This document shows positions 8,969-17,470 of a stretch of DNA of 64,000 bases, piece by piece. Position 1 is the first letter of the stretch. Each line of letters starts with the position of its first letter. Under the pieces are notes generated by a model, which was given only the letters and a program-made list of their open reading frames with translations, was not told where the DNA came from and did not search any database. This stretch comes from an uncultured Planctomycetota bacterium (GTDB lineage Bacteria > Planctomycetota > Phycisphaerae > UBA1845 > Fen-1342): contig CAADGL010000010.1 of assembly GCA_900696525.1 (NCBI GenBank), positions 1 through 64,000 of the forward strand. Direction: 5' to 3'. A program made the translations under genes and the position numbers.

Positions 8969-10729
8969 ATGAAACGCAGCCTCGCAGTCTTCGTTGTCCT
9001 CGTCCTGTCCCTCTCCTCGATGCCGCGAGCCGCTGCCCAGCCCGGGCCGGTTGCCGTCGCCCCGTGTGAAATCCTCTCGCCGACGCTCGGCCGCCCCGTG
9101 TTTGTCGCCCCAGGCGGCGCGTTCCACGCGCTCGTCAGCGCCGCGGGCGCGCCCGGCGAAACGCTCGCGTTCGCCCTGGTCAGCAGCCAGGAGCCGCCGG
9201 TGCGCGTCGCGCTCAGCTTCGCGCCCGACGAACGAACCGCGCTTCGAGAGCTGTTCGAGCTCCGCGTCCCGTCCGACCTGCCGCCGCGCACCTACGACCT
9301 CGAACTGCAACTGGGCGACACGCTCGTGCGCCAGCGCCATTGCGTCGCGGTGGCCAGGCGGCGGACGCCGGTGCGGCTCGTGCACCTTTCCAACATGAAC
9401 ATCGGCGACCTATCGGCGCCGCGCTTCGACGAGCGCTTGATCGACGAGATCAACCTGGTCGCGCCCGATGCGCTGGTGCTCACCGGCGACCTGGTCGACG
9501 CCACGCATCCCGATGCGCCGCGCGGCTGGCGCGACCTCGTCGACTTCCTGGCGCGCTTCGAGGCCCCGGCGATCATCGCCCGCGGAGATCATGACGACCC
9601 GGAGCTCTATCGCCGTTACGTGGCGCCCGCCGACGTCGGCGAAGTGCGGATCGGCGAGCTGCGCGCCCTGGTGCTGTCCGATGCGGCGGGGCCGGCCCGA
9701 GCGGATATCGAGTTGATCGCCTGGGCCGAGCGGGCCCTGGCCGACCCGGGCGACGCGCGGCTCACGTTCGTCGTCGCTCACGATCGCTTTCCGCGCCTGC
9801 TCGGGTATTGGCGAGACCGCGGCGCGCTGCCCGACGCGGTCCGCAAGGCCCGCCTCGGCCTGTGGCTAGCCGGCGGACACGACGACTGGAACAACGTCGA
9901 GAACGCCTCCCTCGTCGCCGCCGCCGCGCCGCTCCTCTACGTGCGTACGCACCAGTCGAGTCCGGCGACGATCGGCGGCGCGAGCGGCGTCAGTCACTAC
10001 CGCGTGCTGGACGTCTCGGCGGACCGTGCCGAGTTCCCCGGCGCCGAAGACGATCCGGGTCGGCTGCCGAAATCGCTGGCGGCGGGGGCGCTGCAGTGCT
10101 GGACGGAGGGCGGCGACGGCAAGGGCTCCCGCGCCACACTCCATGCGGTCAGCCGCCTGCCGGTCAGGATCGAGCGCCTGCGGCAGCGCGTGCTGCTGGC
10201 GCGGCAGGGAGCGACCGCGCCCTGGGTGCAGGGCGGGCGCCTGCTGGCGGTTTCTGAGCACGAGCGTATCTGGGAGTGCCTCGTGGAACTCGACCTGAGT
10301 GACCTCGGAGCCGCGCGGGCGGTCGTCGGGTCTGACGAGCCGCCCCCGGCCCAGCGCCTGGACGTGCGTATCACCGCCCCCGAGACCCTGGTGTTTCAGC
10401 GGCGAGCGACGGCGGACGGCCTGGCCTACGCGAGCCTGAGCGGCGCGGACGTGCTCATCAGCATCCATAACGCCGATCAGGCTGGCGTGGAGGTCACGCC
10501 GACGGTCCGGCTGGCTGGCGAACGCGTGGCGTACCGCGTCGCGGGTACGACGGAGCCGTTCGCCGGCGGCATGCAGCTTGGTCTGCCGCCGGGGGCGGGC
10601 GTCGCGCTGGAACTCGACCTGTCCGCAGTGCGAATCGCGAGCGGGCGGCGCGACATCCAGGTTTACCTGGCGGCGGGTGAGCGCCTTCTGAGCCAGGCGC
10701 GGGCCGTTGAGATCAGGCTGGAGCCGTGA
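8969..10729 (+). CDS. Secreted metallophosphoesterase-like protein with altered metal site
   Basis: 586 aa from ATG 8969, which opens the signal peptide MKRSLAVFVVLVLSLSSMPRAAAQ. The fold is that of the calcineurin-like phosphoesterases: VRLVHLSNMNIGD (136-147), LTGDLVDATHP (171-181), IIARGDHDD (202-210), VVAHDRFP and LAGGHDDW. The first motif is normally DxH, but N142-x-N144 stands here, and the usual GNHD and GHxH read GDHDD and GHDDW. Catalysis is therefore uncertain; it could bind metal differently or act as a binding protein. An N-terminal Ig-like domain (about 30-130) and a C-terminal beta-rich region flank it. Confidence 0.75.
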   Translation: MKRSLAVFVVLVLSLSSMPRAAAQPGPVAVAPCEILSPTLGRPVFVAPGGAFHALVSAAGAPGETLAFALVSSQEPPVRVALSFAPDERTALRELFELRVPSDLPPRTYDLELQLGDTLVRQRHCVAVARRRTPVRLVHLSNMNIGDLSAPRFDERLIDEINLVAPDALVLTGDLVDATHPDAPRGWRDLVDFLARFEAPAIIARGDHDDPELYRRYVAPADVGEVRIGELRALVLSDAAGPARADIELIAWAERALADPGDARLTFVVAHDRFPRLLGYWRDRGALPDAVRKARLGLWLAGGHDDWNNVENASLVAAAAPLLYVRTHQSSPATIGGASGVSHYRVLDVSADRAEFPGAEDDPGRLPKSLAAGALQCWTEGGDGKGSRATLHAVSRLPVRIERLRQRVLLARQGATAPWVQGGRLLAVSEHERIWECLVELDLSDLGAARAVVGSDEPPPAQRLDVRITAPETLVFQRRATADGLAYASLSGADVLISIHNADQAGVEVTPTVRLAGERVAYRVAGTTEPFAGGMQLGLPPGAGVALELDLSAVRIASGRRDIQVYLAAGERLLSQARAVEIRLEP

Positions 10730-10789
10730 AACGCCGGGCGCCGCGCCGTGACGCGCGCCCGCGACGTGAAAGACGGGGGGAGTTTCACT

Positions 10790-11641
10790 ATGATCCGGGC
10801 GGCGGTTGAAGCGACGACCCACGGCAGGAACGGGAAGCTCGTGGCCCAGGCCATCGACAGGACGCGACCGGGCGCCGAGGCGGATGCCACCGCGAATTCC
10901 GCGCCCAGGACCGGGCCCATCGTCAAGCCGCCGCTCAAGCCGCTGAGCCTGACGATCATGTTTCCCTGCTACAACGAGGAGGCGAACGTCGAGCGCGTGA
11001 CGCGCGCGGCACTCGAGATCGGGCGCAAGGTCGCCGACGACCTCGAAGTGCTGATCGTCAACGACGGCAGCCGCGACCGCACCGGCGAGATCGCCGACCG
11101 CCTCGCCGCCGAGATTCCCGAAGTGCGAGCCGTCCACAACCGCCCGAACCGCGGCTACGGCGGGGCGCTGGCGCGCGGCTTCCGCGAGGCGAGCAAGGAC
11201 TGGATCTTCTACACCGACGGCGACGGGCAGTTCGACTTCGGCGAGCTGCCGCGGCTGCTGCCGCTGCTCGAAACGCACGACGTGGTTTCGTGCTACCGCA
11301 TCGACCGCAAGGACCCATTGATGCGCAAGGTGAACGCCTTCGCGTGGTCGACGCTGGTGAACCTGCTCTTTCGGATCGGCCTGCGCGACATCGACTGCGC
11401 CTTCAAGATCTACCCGCGTACCTTCATCGAGCGCATCGAGCTGCTGAGCACCGGCGCGCTCATCGACACCGAGATGCTCGCCAAGGCCCGCAACCACAAG
11501 CTCAAGATCGCCCAGCTCGGCGTTCACCACTACCCCCGCACCGCCGGTCAGCAGACCGGCGCCAACCTCAAGGTCATCCTGCGCGCCTTCCGCGAGCTGT
11601 TCAGCCTTCGTGGCCACATCCGCCGCGCCGGACGCGCGTGA
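10790..11641 (+). CDS. GT2 family glycosyltransferase (dolichyl/polyprenyl-phosphate type)
   Basis: 283 aa. ATG 10790 is chosen because GGGGGGAG lies 7 nt upstream; an in-frame ATG-less extension to 10748 lacks such a site. GT-A motifs are FPCYNEEAN, the nucleotide-binding VNDGSRD (about 91-97), NRGYGGALARG and the metal-binding TDGDGQFD (about 142-149). No C-terminal membrane segments follow, so it resembles soluble DPM1-like enzymes that load a sugar on a polyprenyl phosphate. A membrane GT-C acceptor enzyme is encoded elsewhere in the window (38230-40383), but a link is only inference. Confidence 0.88.
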   Translation: MIRAAVEATTHGRNGKLVAQAIDRTRPGAEADATANSAPRTGPIVKPPLKPLSLTIMFPCYNEEANVERVTRAALEIGRKVADDLEVLIVNDGSRDRTGEIADRLAAEIPEVRAVHNRPNRGYGGALARGFREASKDWIFYTDGDGQFDFGELPRLLPLLETHDVVSCYRIDRKDPLMRKVNAFAWSTLVNLLFRIGLRDIDCAFKIYPRTFIERIELLSTGALIDTEMLAKARNHKLKIAQLGVHHYPRTAGQQTGANLKVILRAFRELFSLRGHIRRAGRA

Positions 11642-11717
11642 CCCGGCCCGAGCCGCCGCACCGCTCGCAGCGGCTGCGCGCGTCGACTCGCCCCCGGCGG
11701 GAGAGTAAGATCGCGGT

Positions 11718-12461
11718 ATGGCTGGACATTCACACTGGGCGCGAATCAAGCGAAGCAAGGCGGTGGTCGACGCGCGCCGCGGCCGGGCATGGAGCAAGCT
11801 CGCCCGGGCCGTCATCATGGCGGCCCGCGGGGGCGGCGACCCGGAGGCGAACCTGGCGCTGCGCTACGCCATCGACGCGGCCAAGGCCGCCAACATGCCC
11901 AAGGACACGATCGAGCGCGCCATCAAGAAGGGCACCGGCGAGCTCGCCGGCGAGTCGATCGAGGAGCTGGTATACGAGGGTTACGGCCCCGGGGGCGCAG
12001 CGGTCCTCCTGAAAGTGCTGACCGACAACCGCAACCGCACGGCGGGCGAGATTCGCAACCTGTTCGAGCGGCACGGCGGAAACCTGGGCTCGACGAACTC
12101 GGTGGCGTGGATGTTCTCGAGCCGCGGCGTGTTCGTCGTGTCGAGCCGGGCCGCGACGGAGGAGCGGCTGACTGAGATCGCGCTGGAGGCCGGCGCCGAC
12201 GACGTGCGCCAGCAGGGCGATTCGTTTGAGATTTCGTGCGAGCCGGCGGTGTACGAGCGGGTTCGGCGCGCCCTGGCCGAGGCGGGCATCGAGTGCGAAA
12301 ACGCGGAGCTGACGATGGCGCCGTCAGCGACGGTGCACCTGTCGGGGGCGGACGCGGAGCGGATGCTCAAGCTCTTCGACGCCCTTGAGGAGCACGACGA
12401 CGTTCAGAATGCGTACAGCAACTTCGAGGTTTCGGACGAGGAAATGGCCCGGCTCACCTGA
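11718..12461 (+). CDS. yebC: YebC/TACO1 family protein
   Basis: 247 aa, the usual length. Signature MAGHSHWARIKRSKAVVDARRG opens the protein, followed by LRYAIDAAKAANMPKDTIERAIKKG, EGYGPGGAAVLL and DNRNRTAGEIRNLFERHGGNLG. Members were long annotated as transcriptional regulators (PmpR); recent work places bacterial YebC at the ribosome, easing translation of proline-rich stretches, and mitochondrial TACO1 is a translational activator. In many bacteria it neighbours ruvC; here it stands alone. Confidence 0.96.
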   Translation: MAGHSHWARIKRSKAVVDARRGRAWSKLARAVIMAARGGGDPEANLALRYAIDAAKAANMPKDTIERAIKKGTGELAGESIEELVYEGYGPGGAAVLLKVLTDNRNRTAGEIRNLFERHGGNLGSTNSVAWMFSSRGVFVVSSRAATEERLTEIALEAGADDVRQQGDSFEISCEPAVYERVRRALAEAGIECENAELTMAPSATVHLSGADAERMLKLFDALEEHDDVQNAYSNFEVSDEEMARLT

Positions 12462-12500
12462 CCGGTTCCACGAGCCGGCTGACGCGCCCGCGCGACCGCT

Positions 12501-12550
12501 GCGCAAGCGAGCCGCGAGCGCAAACGAGCCGCGAGCGCAAGCGAGCGAGG
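12501..12550. repeat. GCGAGCGCAAGCGAG-type repeat, three linked units
   Basis: Three units built on GCCGCGAGCGCAARCGAG follow each other starting 40 bp after the yebC stop. Related single units occur at 42344-42363, 48101-48120 and 63209-63230, mostly just 3' of genes. Confidence 0.75.
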
Positions 12551-12625
12551 CATCGGGTGACCGATTGCTGCACTTGCCGGCGCTCGCTCGCAGCCCAGGC
12601 GGGTCGTGTGCTCCCGCGGCCCAGC

Positions 12626-12862
12626 CTACGCGAACTGCGGCACGTCGCTGGTAAACAACTGTACGGTCGCCGGCGCGTCCTGAGGATCATTCAGCGACTC
12701 GAAGAACGCGGCGACGAACGTCGCCAGCAGGCTGGTCGATGCCGATTCGACGCCGCCGAGCACGGTGTCGCGAACGTTCGGGTCGCAGCCGGACAGCACC
12801 AGCATTCCGCCGATGGTCAGCGCAGCGGCTTTCGCGCGAGCACGGATAACAAGACGACGCAT
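12626..12862 (-). CDS. Small lipoprotein of unknown function
   Basis: 78 aa. ATG 12862 has AAGGAG 7 nt upstream, which decides the start over the longer frame. A basic N-terminus (MRRLVIRARAK) and a hydrophobic stretch end in the lipobox LVLSGC, so the mature lipoprotein is only about 54 residues. The rest (NVRDTVLGGVESASTSLLATFVAAFFESLND) is a likely amphipathic or membrane-active helix. No family was recognised. A candidate small RNA lies upstream. Confidence 0.75.
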   Translation of the reverse strand: MRRLVIRARAKAAALTIGGMLVLSGCDPNVRDTVLGGVESASTSLLATFVAAFFESLNDPQDAPATVQLFTSDVPQFA

Positions 12863-13066
12863 CCCCAATCTCCTTGCTGCCAAGAGAGCAGATCGCAAGC
12901 CCAATCGCCGCGCCGGCATACGCTGCCACGTCGGCTCGAAGGGCTTATCGGTTCGTGGCCCGGGCGGCTTCAATGCCTCATAACGGCCAGCCAGGCCGGC
13001 GCGCGAAACGCGCAGGTGTCCGCCGGACCCGTCCAATAATACCATCGCGAAGCCAGCAGACTGGCT

Positions 13067-13112
13067 AAAAAAAAGAGGGCACCAGGGGCCCTAAGGCGTC
13101 CCGGTGCTCTCC
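13067..13112 (-). terminator. Intrinsic terminator
   Basis: On the minus strand GAGAGCACC (13111-13103) pairs with GGTGCCCTC (13083-13075), one mismatch, with additional G-C pairing inside, followed by eight consecutive T (13074-13067). This is a textbook Rho-independent terminator. Confidence 0.85.
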
Positions 13113-13175
13113 GGAGGGGAAAGAAGCCGTTGTACGACTATCCTGCTCCACGCAGGTACGAAGGTTATCAGAACC
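13067..13175 (-). ncRNA. Candidate small non-coding RNA, about 109 nt
   Basis: A near-consensus promoter and an intrinsic terminator bracket about 109 nt with no ORF. The start is predicted 7 nt after the -10. The RNA would contain a 5' GGTTCTGATAACC hairpin, a CCTGC-GTGGA-GCAGG hairpin inside a longer CGTAC/GTACG pairing, a pyrimidine-rich linker (CTTCTTTCCCCTCC) and the terminator. It lacks the GGAAGCAG loop of SRP RNA and the size of 6S RNA, so it was not assigned to a family. It could also be a long 5' leader with an attenuator for the downstream lipoprotein gene at 12626-12862. Confidence 0.5.
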
Positions 13176-13181
13176 GAATGT

Positions 13182-13210
13182 ATTATTTATCGCAATATGC
13201 CGCCCGTCAA
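13182..13210 (-). promoter_or_regulatory. Sigma-70-type promoter
   Basis: On the minus strand TTGACG (13210-13205) and AATAAT (13187-13182) are separated by 17 bp. Each hexamer matches consensus at five of six positions. An AT-rich stretch (CAAAAAAATTG) lies upstream, like an UP element. It would drive the small-RNA candidate. Confidence 0.7.
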
Positions 13211-13352
13211 CAAGAATTCACAATTTTTTTGTTTAAGGCGCTGTCCAATCTATCGGCCACCCGCCCCCGGGACGTGAGGCGCCTGGGACGTTGTTGACAG
13301 TTTTGACAGCCGGTTTACCAAGTTTGACGACTTCTCGACGGCATGGATCTAT

Positions 13353-14714
13353 TCACTTTCCCAAGCAAAAACGAGCGAGAATCCGCGTCAGTACCTGCTC
13401 GTCGGTCGGCTCCGAATTCGCTATTGAAAGTCGATTCCAGGCCTCGCGCAAAGTCAGCGCGACCAGTTCAGGCTCCGCCAGCGCCCTGTTTCTGACGTGC
13501 TCAACAGCCTGACGGATTTCAACCGAAACCGCTTCCAGGCCCACCTCCCCAGCGCCGCGGCTCGCGGCCCGCGCGAAGAGCTCGCCCCGGATCCGATCCG
13601 CCAGGTCCTGCATCCCGCGCCCCGACAACGAACTCACCCGACACGGTTCGCCGAAACCCACCTCCCCCGCATCCTGCCGGCTATCCCCCGGGCAACACTG
13701 ATCGACCTTGCTCAAAACGAGCAGCCGGCGATCCGCCGGTATCCGGTCGCAGGCCGCAATCTCCGCCGGCGGCCATGGGGCGCCCGCCTCGTGAACCCAC
13801 AGCACAAGATCGGCGGTGTCCGCGGCGCCCTCGGCCGCCAGGTGCGCCGACAGCTCGAGCTCATCGGCGGCGGCGCCGAGGCCGGCGGTGTCCTGGAGCA
13901 CGCAACGGAGGCCCGCGAGGTCGAGCTCGGCGGAAAGCACGTCGCGGGTCGTGCCGATCACGGGCGAGACGATGGCCCGCTCCTGCCCGAGCAGCGCGTT
14001 GAACAGCGTGCTCTTTCCGGCATTGGGAAGACCGGCGAGCGCGACGTGGGGCAGCGCCGCCAGATTCCGCGCCGCGGACGAGGCGCTCAGCTCGCGCAGC
14101 TCACGTTCGATTTCGGCAAGGTGTCCGGCGAGCTGCTCCGCCGTGACGAAACGCACGTCCTCCTCATCGACGAAGTCGATGCCGGCTTCCAACTCGGCGA
14201 CCAGGTCCAGGAGCCGGGCTCCCAGGCGCGCGAGCCGATCGCCGTGGACGCCGGCGGATGTGCGGGCCGCCTCGCGCGCCGCAGCGGCGTCGGCGGCGTG
14301 AATGAGGTCGAAGACGCGCTGCACGTCGGCGCCGCGGAGCTTTCCGTTGCGCAGGGCGCGCGCCGTGAACTCGCCCGGCAGGGCGCGCCGCGCGCCGCGC
14401 GCCAGCAGGCCGTCGGCGAAGGTGCGCAGCAGCGGCAGGCAACCGGGCAGGTGCAGCTCGACGATGTCCTGGCCCGTATAGCTGGCGGGACCGCGGAACC
14501 AGTAGACCAGCGCCGGCGTGATGAGCCCGGGTGCGGCCTCAACCTCGGCGGGGCCGAAGAATGGGCAGCGCGCATCGGGCGCGGGGAGGCGTGCGCCGAT
14601 TGACCCGCACAGCTCGAAGGCGGCCGGACCGCTAAGACGGACAACCCCCAACGCCGCGGGAGACCAGGCGGTCGCGATCGCCACGATCGTGTCGCCCATC
14701 GTCGGCGGCGTCAT
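13353..14714 (-). CDS. mnmE: tRNA modification GTPase MnmE
   Basis: 453 aa, normal length. The N-terminal THF-binding domain is followed by a helical domain with an inserted G domain: GLPNAGKS (228-235), GTTRD (254-258), DTAG (275-278) and the NKXD-like SKVD. The C-terminal FCLGK carries the catalytic Cys of the FCIGK signature. With MnmG it makes the 5-carboxymethylaminomethyl group of wobble uridine. It is the third gene of the run metG - lipoprotein - mnmE, with gaps of 4 and 13 bp; mnmG is not in the window. Confidence 0.97.
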   Translation of the reverse strand: MTPPTMGDTIVAIATAWSPAALGVVRLSGPAAFELCGSIGARLPAPDARCPFFGPAEVEAAPGLITPALVYWFRGPASYTGQDIVELHLPGCLPLLRTFADGLLARGARRALPGEFTARALRNGKLRGADVQRVFDLIHAADAAAAREAARTSAGVHGDRLARLGARLLDLVAELEAGIDFVDEEDVRFVTAEQLAGHLAEIERELRELSASSAARNLAALPHVALAGLPNAGKSTLFNALLGQERAIVSPVIGTTRDVLSAELDLAGLRCVLQDTAGLGAAADELELSAHLAAEGAADTADLVLWVHEAGAPWPPAEIAACDRIPADRRLLVLSKVDQCCPGDSRQDAGEVGFGEPCRVSSLSGRGMQDLADRIRGELFARAASRGAGEVGLEAVSVEIRQAVEHVRNRALAEPELVALTLREAWNRLSIANSEPTDEQVLTRILARFCLGK

Positions 14715-14727
14715 GGGCGGCTCACGC

Positions 14728-15390
14728 TCAGGGCGCGCGATGGACGGGCCGGCTCGCCGGCGAGAGACTGGCGTCGTCGGCGCCTTTCGGCACGTGGAAG
14801 GTAATCAGCGAGACGCGCCACCGTTGATCGTCTCCCTGGACGCAGCGCACCTGGATCCACGCGTCGTCATCGCGGCCGCGCGCGTGGACACGCACGAGCA
14901 CCGGCTCCGAGCTCTCGTCGGGCGAGCCCACCGCCCGAGCGGTCGTCACCTGCGAAAAATCGACGCCCTCGGCGTAGTACGCGATCGCCGCGATCCAGTT
15001 CTTGATGACGCCGGGGACCACCTCGTCGTTGCCGAGCAGCATGCGATACTGCGGGGCGCGCTCGAAGCGGGCGACGATGTCGCGCTCGGCGGCGATGCTG
15101 CGGAGCTGCGCGTGGAAGCGGCGGGCCTGCTCCGGCTCGCCGCGATGCTGGGCGCGCAGCGCCGCCTGGATCGCACGCAGCGCCGAAAACGCGACCTGCT
15201 CCGGGCTGTCCTGGCGCAGCTCGACGTCCGGCTCGGCGGCCTGCGGCGCGGGCCTGCACGCAGTCAGCAACAGGGCCAATAGGCCGCCGAGGGAAAAGAC
15301 GGCCAGCGCCAGGCGCGGCGCGACGGCGCTGCGCCATGAGGGGCCCGCGCGGGGCGGCGAGCGGCGGCTGTCGTTTGTGGAAGGCTTCAT
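14728..15390 (-). CDS. Lipoprotein of unknown function
   Basis: 220 aa. A basic N-terminus and a hydrophobic segment (LALAVFSLGGLLALLLTAC) end in a lipobox with Cys45. The mature part starts with a helical region with SPEQVAFSALRAIQAALRAQHRGEPEQARRF-like character and ends in a beta-rich NTF2/SnoaL-like part (WIQVRCVQGDDQRWRVSLITFHVP). It sits 4 bp after metG and 13 bp before mnmE, so it is cotranscribed with translation genes, but nothing ties its function to them. Confidence 0.8.
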   Translation of the reverse strand: MKPSTNDSRRSPPRAGPSWRSAVAPRLALAVFSLGGLLALLLTACRPAPQAAEPDVELRQDSPEQVAFSALRAIQAALRAQHRGEPEQARRFHAQLRSIAAERDIVARFERAPQYRMLLGNDEVVPGVIKNWIAAIAYYAEGVDFSQVTTARAVGSPDESSEPVLVRVHARGRDDDAWIQVRCVQGDDQRWRVSLITFHVPKGADDASLSPASRPVHRAP

Positions 15391-15394
15391 GACA

Positions 15395-17083
15395 TCAGGC
15401 TCCGGCGGTGAGCGCGCCCGGCTCGAGCTTCGGAATCAGGATCGCCGGCGGACCGAGCGGGTGCCCTTCGGCGAGCGGGGCGGGCGCCTGCCAGCGCGGC
15501 GGCTCGTCGGGCAGCCCGAGCATGGCGCGCAGGCGCTGGGCGACGCCGGGCATGAACGGATGCACGAGGACCGCCAGGTGGTGAATGCCGTGAATGCAGG
15601 TCGCGAGGGCTGCGAAGCTGTCGGGCGGGTTGTCCTTGCGCGTCTTCCACGGTTCGCGGATGCCGACGTGCTCGTTGCAGAGGCGGGCGAAGGCCATGAC
15701 CTCGTCAAGAGCGGCCTTGTAGCGGTGGGCCTCGATGTGGCGGCCGACCTTCTCGATCGCCTCGGCGCCGCGGGCGACGTGCTGGCGGTCGAAGTCGGTC
15801 TGCGCCGAGCGCGACGGCACGCGCCCTTCGAGCGACTTGAACGTCAGCACGCGGTTGACGAAATTGCCCAGCGCCGCCACCAGCTCGTTGTTGTTCCGCG
15901 CTACGAAATCGTCGGTGTCGAACGCGGTGCGGGCCGTCTCCGGCGCGATCGCCGTCAGGTAGTAGCGCAGCGCGTCCGGGTCGAAGTGCTTGAGATACTC
16001 CTCGATCCAGACGGGCGAGTCCTGCGGCGTCTCGCTCTTGCTGATCTTGCGCAGCTCGCCGCCGACGCGGAAATTCACGAACTGGTTCGCCACGACGGCG
16101 GAGGGAAGCTGGTGCTGCCCCTCGGCCATCAGCATCGCCGGCCAGATCAGCGCGTGAAAAACCGTGTTGTCCTCGCCGATGAAGTGCGTGATGGGCGTCG
16201 CCGGGTCGCACCACCACTGGCGGTAGTCCTGCTCGTCGCCGCCGCGCTGCACGCACAGGGCCGCCGTGAACGAGACGTAGCCGATCGGGGCGTCGAACCA
16301 GACGTAGAGGACTTTTCCGGCGGCGTCGGGATCGTCGAGCGGGACGGGGATTCCCCAGGAGATGTCGCGCGTCATGGCCCGCTCGGGCAGGCCCTGCCTG
16401 ATCTGGCCCAGCGCGAAGTTCAGCACGCTCGGACGCCAGCTTCCCTGCTTGCTCTCCAGCCATTCGCGCAGCGGCCGCTCGAACTCGTTGAGGCGCAGGT
16501 ACCAGTGCGCGGTTTCGCGCACCTCGGGCGCGGCGTAGGGCGGCAGCGTGCTGCGCGGTTTGATCAGCGCCAGCGCGTCGATGACCGCCCCCGTCTTCTC
16601 GCACTGGTCGCCGTACGTCTCGTGATCGCGACACAGCGGGCAGGTTCCGCGCACGTAGCGATCCGGCAGGAAACGCTGGTGATGGCCGTCATAAAGCTGT
16701 CGCGTGCGGCGTTTCACGAAGTGCCCCTTGTCGTGAATCCGCCGGAAGAACTCCTGGCTCATGCGGTTGTGGAGCTTCACGTACTGGGGCTGGTGCGTGC
16801 CGCCGTAGATGTCGAAGGCCATTCCGAGACCGGCGAAATCGGCCTTCTGGCGCTGATTGTAGAACGTGCAGACCTCCTGGGGCGTCTGAGCGGTCTGCAA
16901 CGCCGATATCTCTATGGCGACGCCGTTGTCGTCGCTGCCGCAGATGAACAGGACTTCGTCGCCGCGGGCCCGCAGGTAGCGGACGTAGATGTCGGCGGGG
17001 AGATAGGCCCCGGCGACGTGCCCGACGTGCAGGCGGTTGTTCGAGTAGGGCAGGGCGGAGGTTACGAGGTGGCGCTTCGGCAC
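15395..17083 (-). CDS. metG: Methionine-tRNA ligase
   Basis: 562 aa from a GTG start with GGAGAG upstream. Class I signature HVGH lies at 19-22 and the second signature reads KISKS (346-350) rather than KMSKS. A zinc-binding knuckle (GTCPLCRDHETYGDQCE) marks the type-1 enzyme, and WFDAPIGYVSF and the anticodon-binding helical domain follow. The C-terminal EMAP-like tRNA-binding domain found in longer MetRS is absent. First gene of a three-gene run. Confidence 0.97.
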   Translation of the reverse strand: MPKRHLVTSALPYSNNRLHVGHVAGAYLPADIYVRYLRARGDEVLFICGSDDNGVAIEISALQTAQTPQEVCTFYNQRQKADFAGLGMAFDIYGGTHQPQYVKLHNRMSQEFFRRIHDKGHFVKRRTRQLYDGHHQRFLPDRYVRGTCPLCRDHETYGDQCEKTGAVIDALALIKPRSTLPPYAAPEVRETAHWYLRLNEFERPLREWLESKQGSWRPSVLNFALGQIRQGLPERAMTRDISWGIPVPLDDPDAAGKVLYVWFDAPIGYVSFTAALCVQRGGDEQDYRQWWCDPATPITHFIGEDNTVFHALIWPAMLMAEGQHQLPSAVVANQFVNFRVGGELRKISKSETPQDSPVWIEEYLKHFDPDALRYYLTAIAPETARTAFDTDDFVARNNNELVAALGNFVNRVLTFKSLEGRVPSRSAQTDFDRQHVARGAEAIEKVGRHIEAHRYKAALDEVMAFARLCNEHVGIREPWKTRKDNPPDSFAALATCIHGIHHLAVLVHPFMPGVAQRLRAMLGLPDEPPRWQAPAPLAEGHPLGPPAILIPKLEPGALTAGA

Positions 17084-17470
17084 GCGATGCTCTCCGGCAC
17101 GTCGTCGAACCGGCGAATCCTATGCAGGCCGGCGCGCGGACGCAACGCGCCGCGGCGCGCGGTCCTGCGTCTAGCCGGGCTCGCACGAAGCCGGATTCCG
17201 CACCCGTGCGCGCGCACTTCGAGAACCGGCCCCGTTTTCTCGTTGACCGCGCGCCAACCTGTTCTATTCTCTCTAATGGGCCAGTGCCGCCGCCCGCATG
17301 GGGAACAAGGGCGGGCGGCGCACCGCAAGCCCCTGCCTTCGGCTCGGACTTCTCGGCTGGCGTCTTTGCGCAGGCTGCGTCCGCGGCCGGGGAAGCAAGC
17401 GCCGTCAGCGTGGTGATTCGCGGCGACCGCTGCGCGGTCCTGCGCCGTGATGATCGTAGGAGGCGCCGTC
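17084..17470. other. Divergent intergenic region
   Basis: 387 bp between metG (minus) and the PilZ gene (plus). It must carry both promoters. A slightly AT-richer patch, TTCTATTCTCTCTAATGG, lies near 17262-17280, and a small GACCGCTGCGCGGTC palindrome near 17428. No gene or clear regulatory box is supported. Confidence 0.5.

Larger units (their letters stand above)
12863..13352. other. 490-bp intergenic region with promoter and terminator
   Basis: Region between mnmE and the small lipoprotein gene, both on the minus strand. It is notably AT-richer than its surroundings between about 13165 and 13235. It holds a good sigma-70 promoter (13182-13210), a hairpin-rich stretch and an intrinsic terminator (13067-13112), all on the minus strand. 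No ORF in it looks like a gene. Confidence 0.8.

Noticed and set aside
8921..9385. A long N-terminal extension of the uracil-DNA glycosylase
   Set aside because: It would overlap the divergent signal-peptide gene at 8969 and has no family similarity; GTG 8920 is sufficient.
13067..13175. SRP RNA (4.5S) or 6S RNA
   Set aside because: Size is close to 4.5S, but the conserved GGAAGCAG loop region is missing, and 6S would be longer with an open central bubble. It is left as an unassigned candidate.
15002..17416. An 804-codon open frame on the plus strand opposite metG
   Set aside because: It is antisense to metG and its lipoprotein neighbour, with a composition dominated by Arg, Ala and Gly and no domain. 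High GC leaves the opposite strand open. The same holds for the frames 4839-6821, 386-1354, 9866-11818, 28578-30080, 38272-39834, 40862-42883, 46449-48026, 54779-56551, 57073-58593 and 62087-63928.
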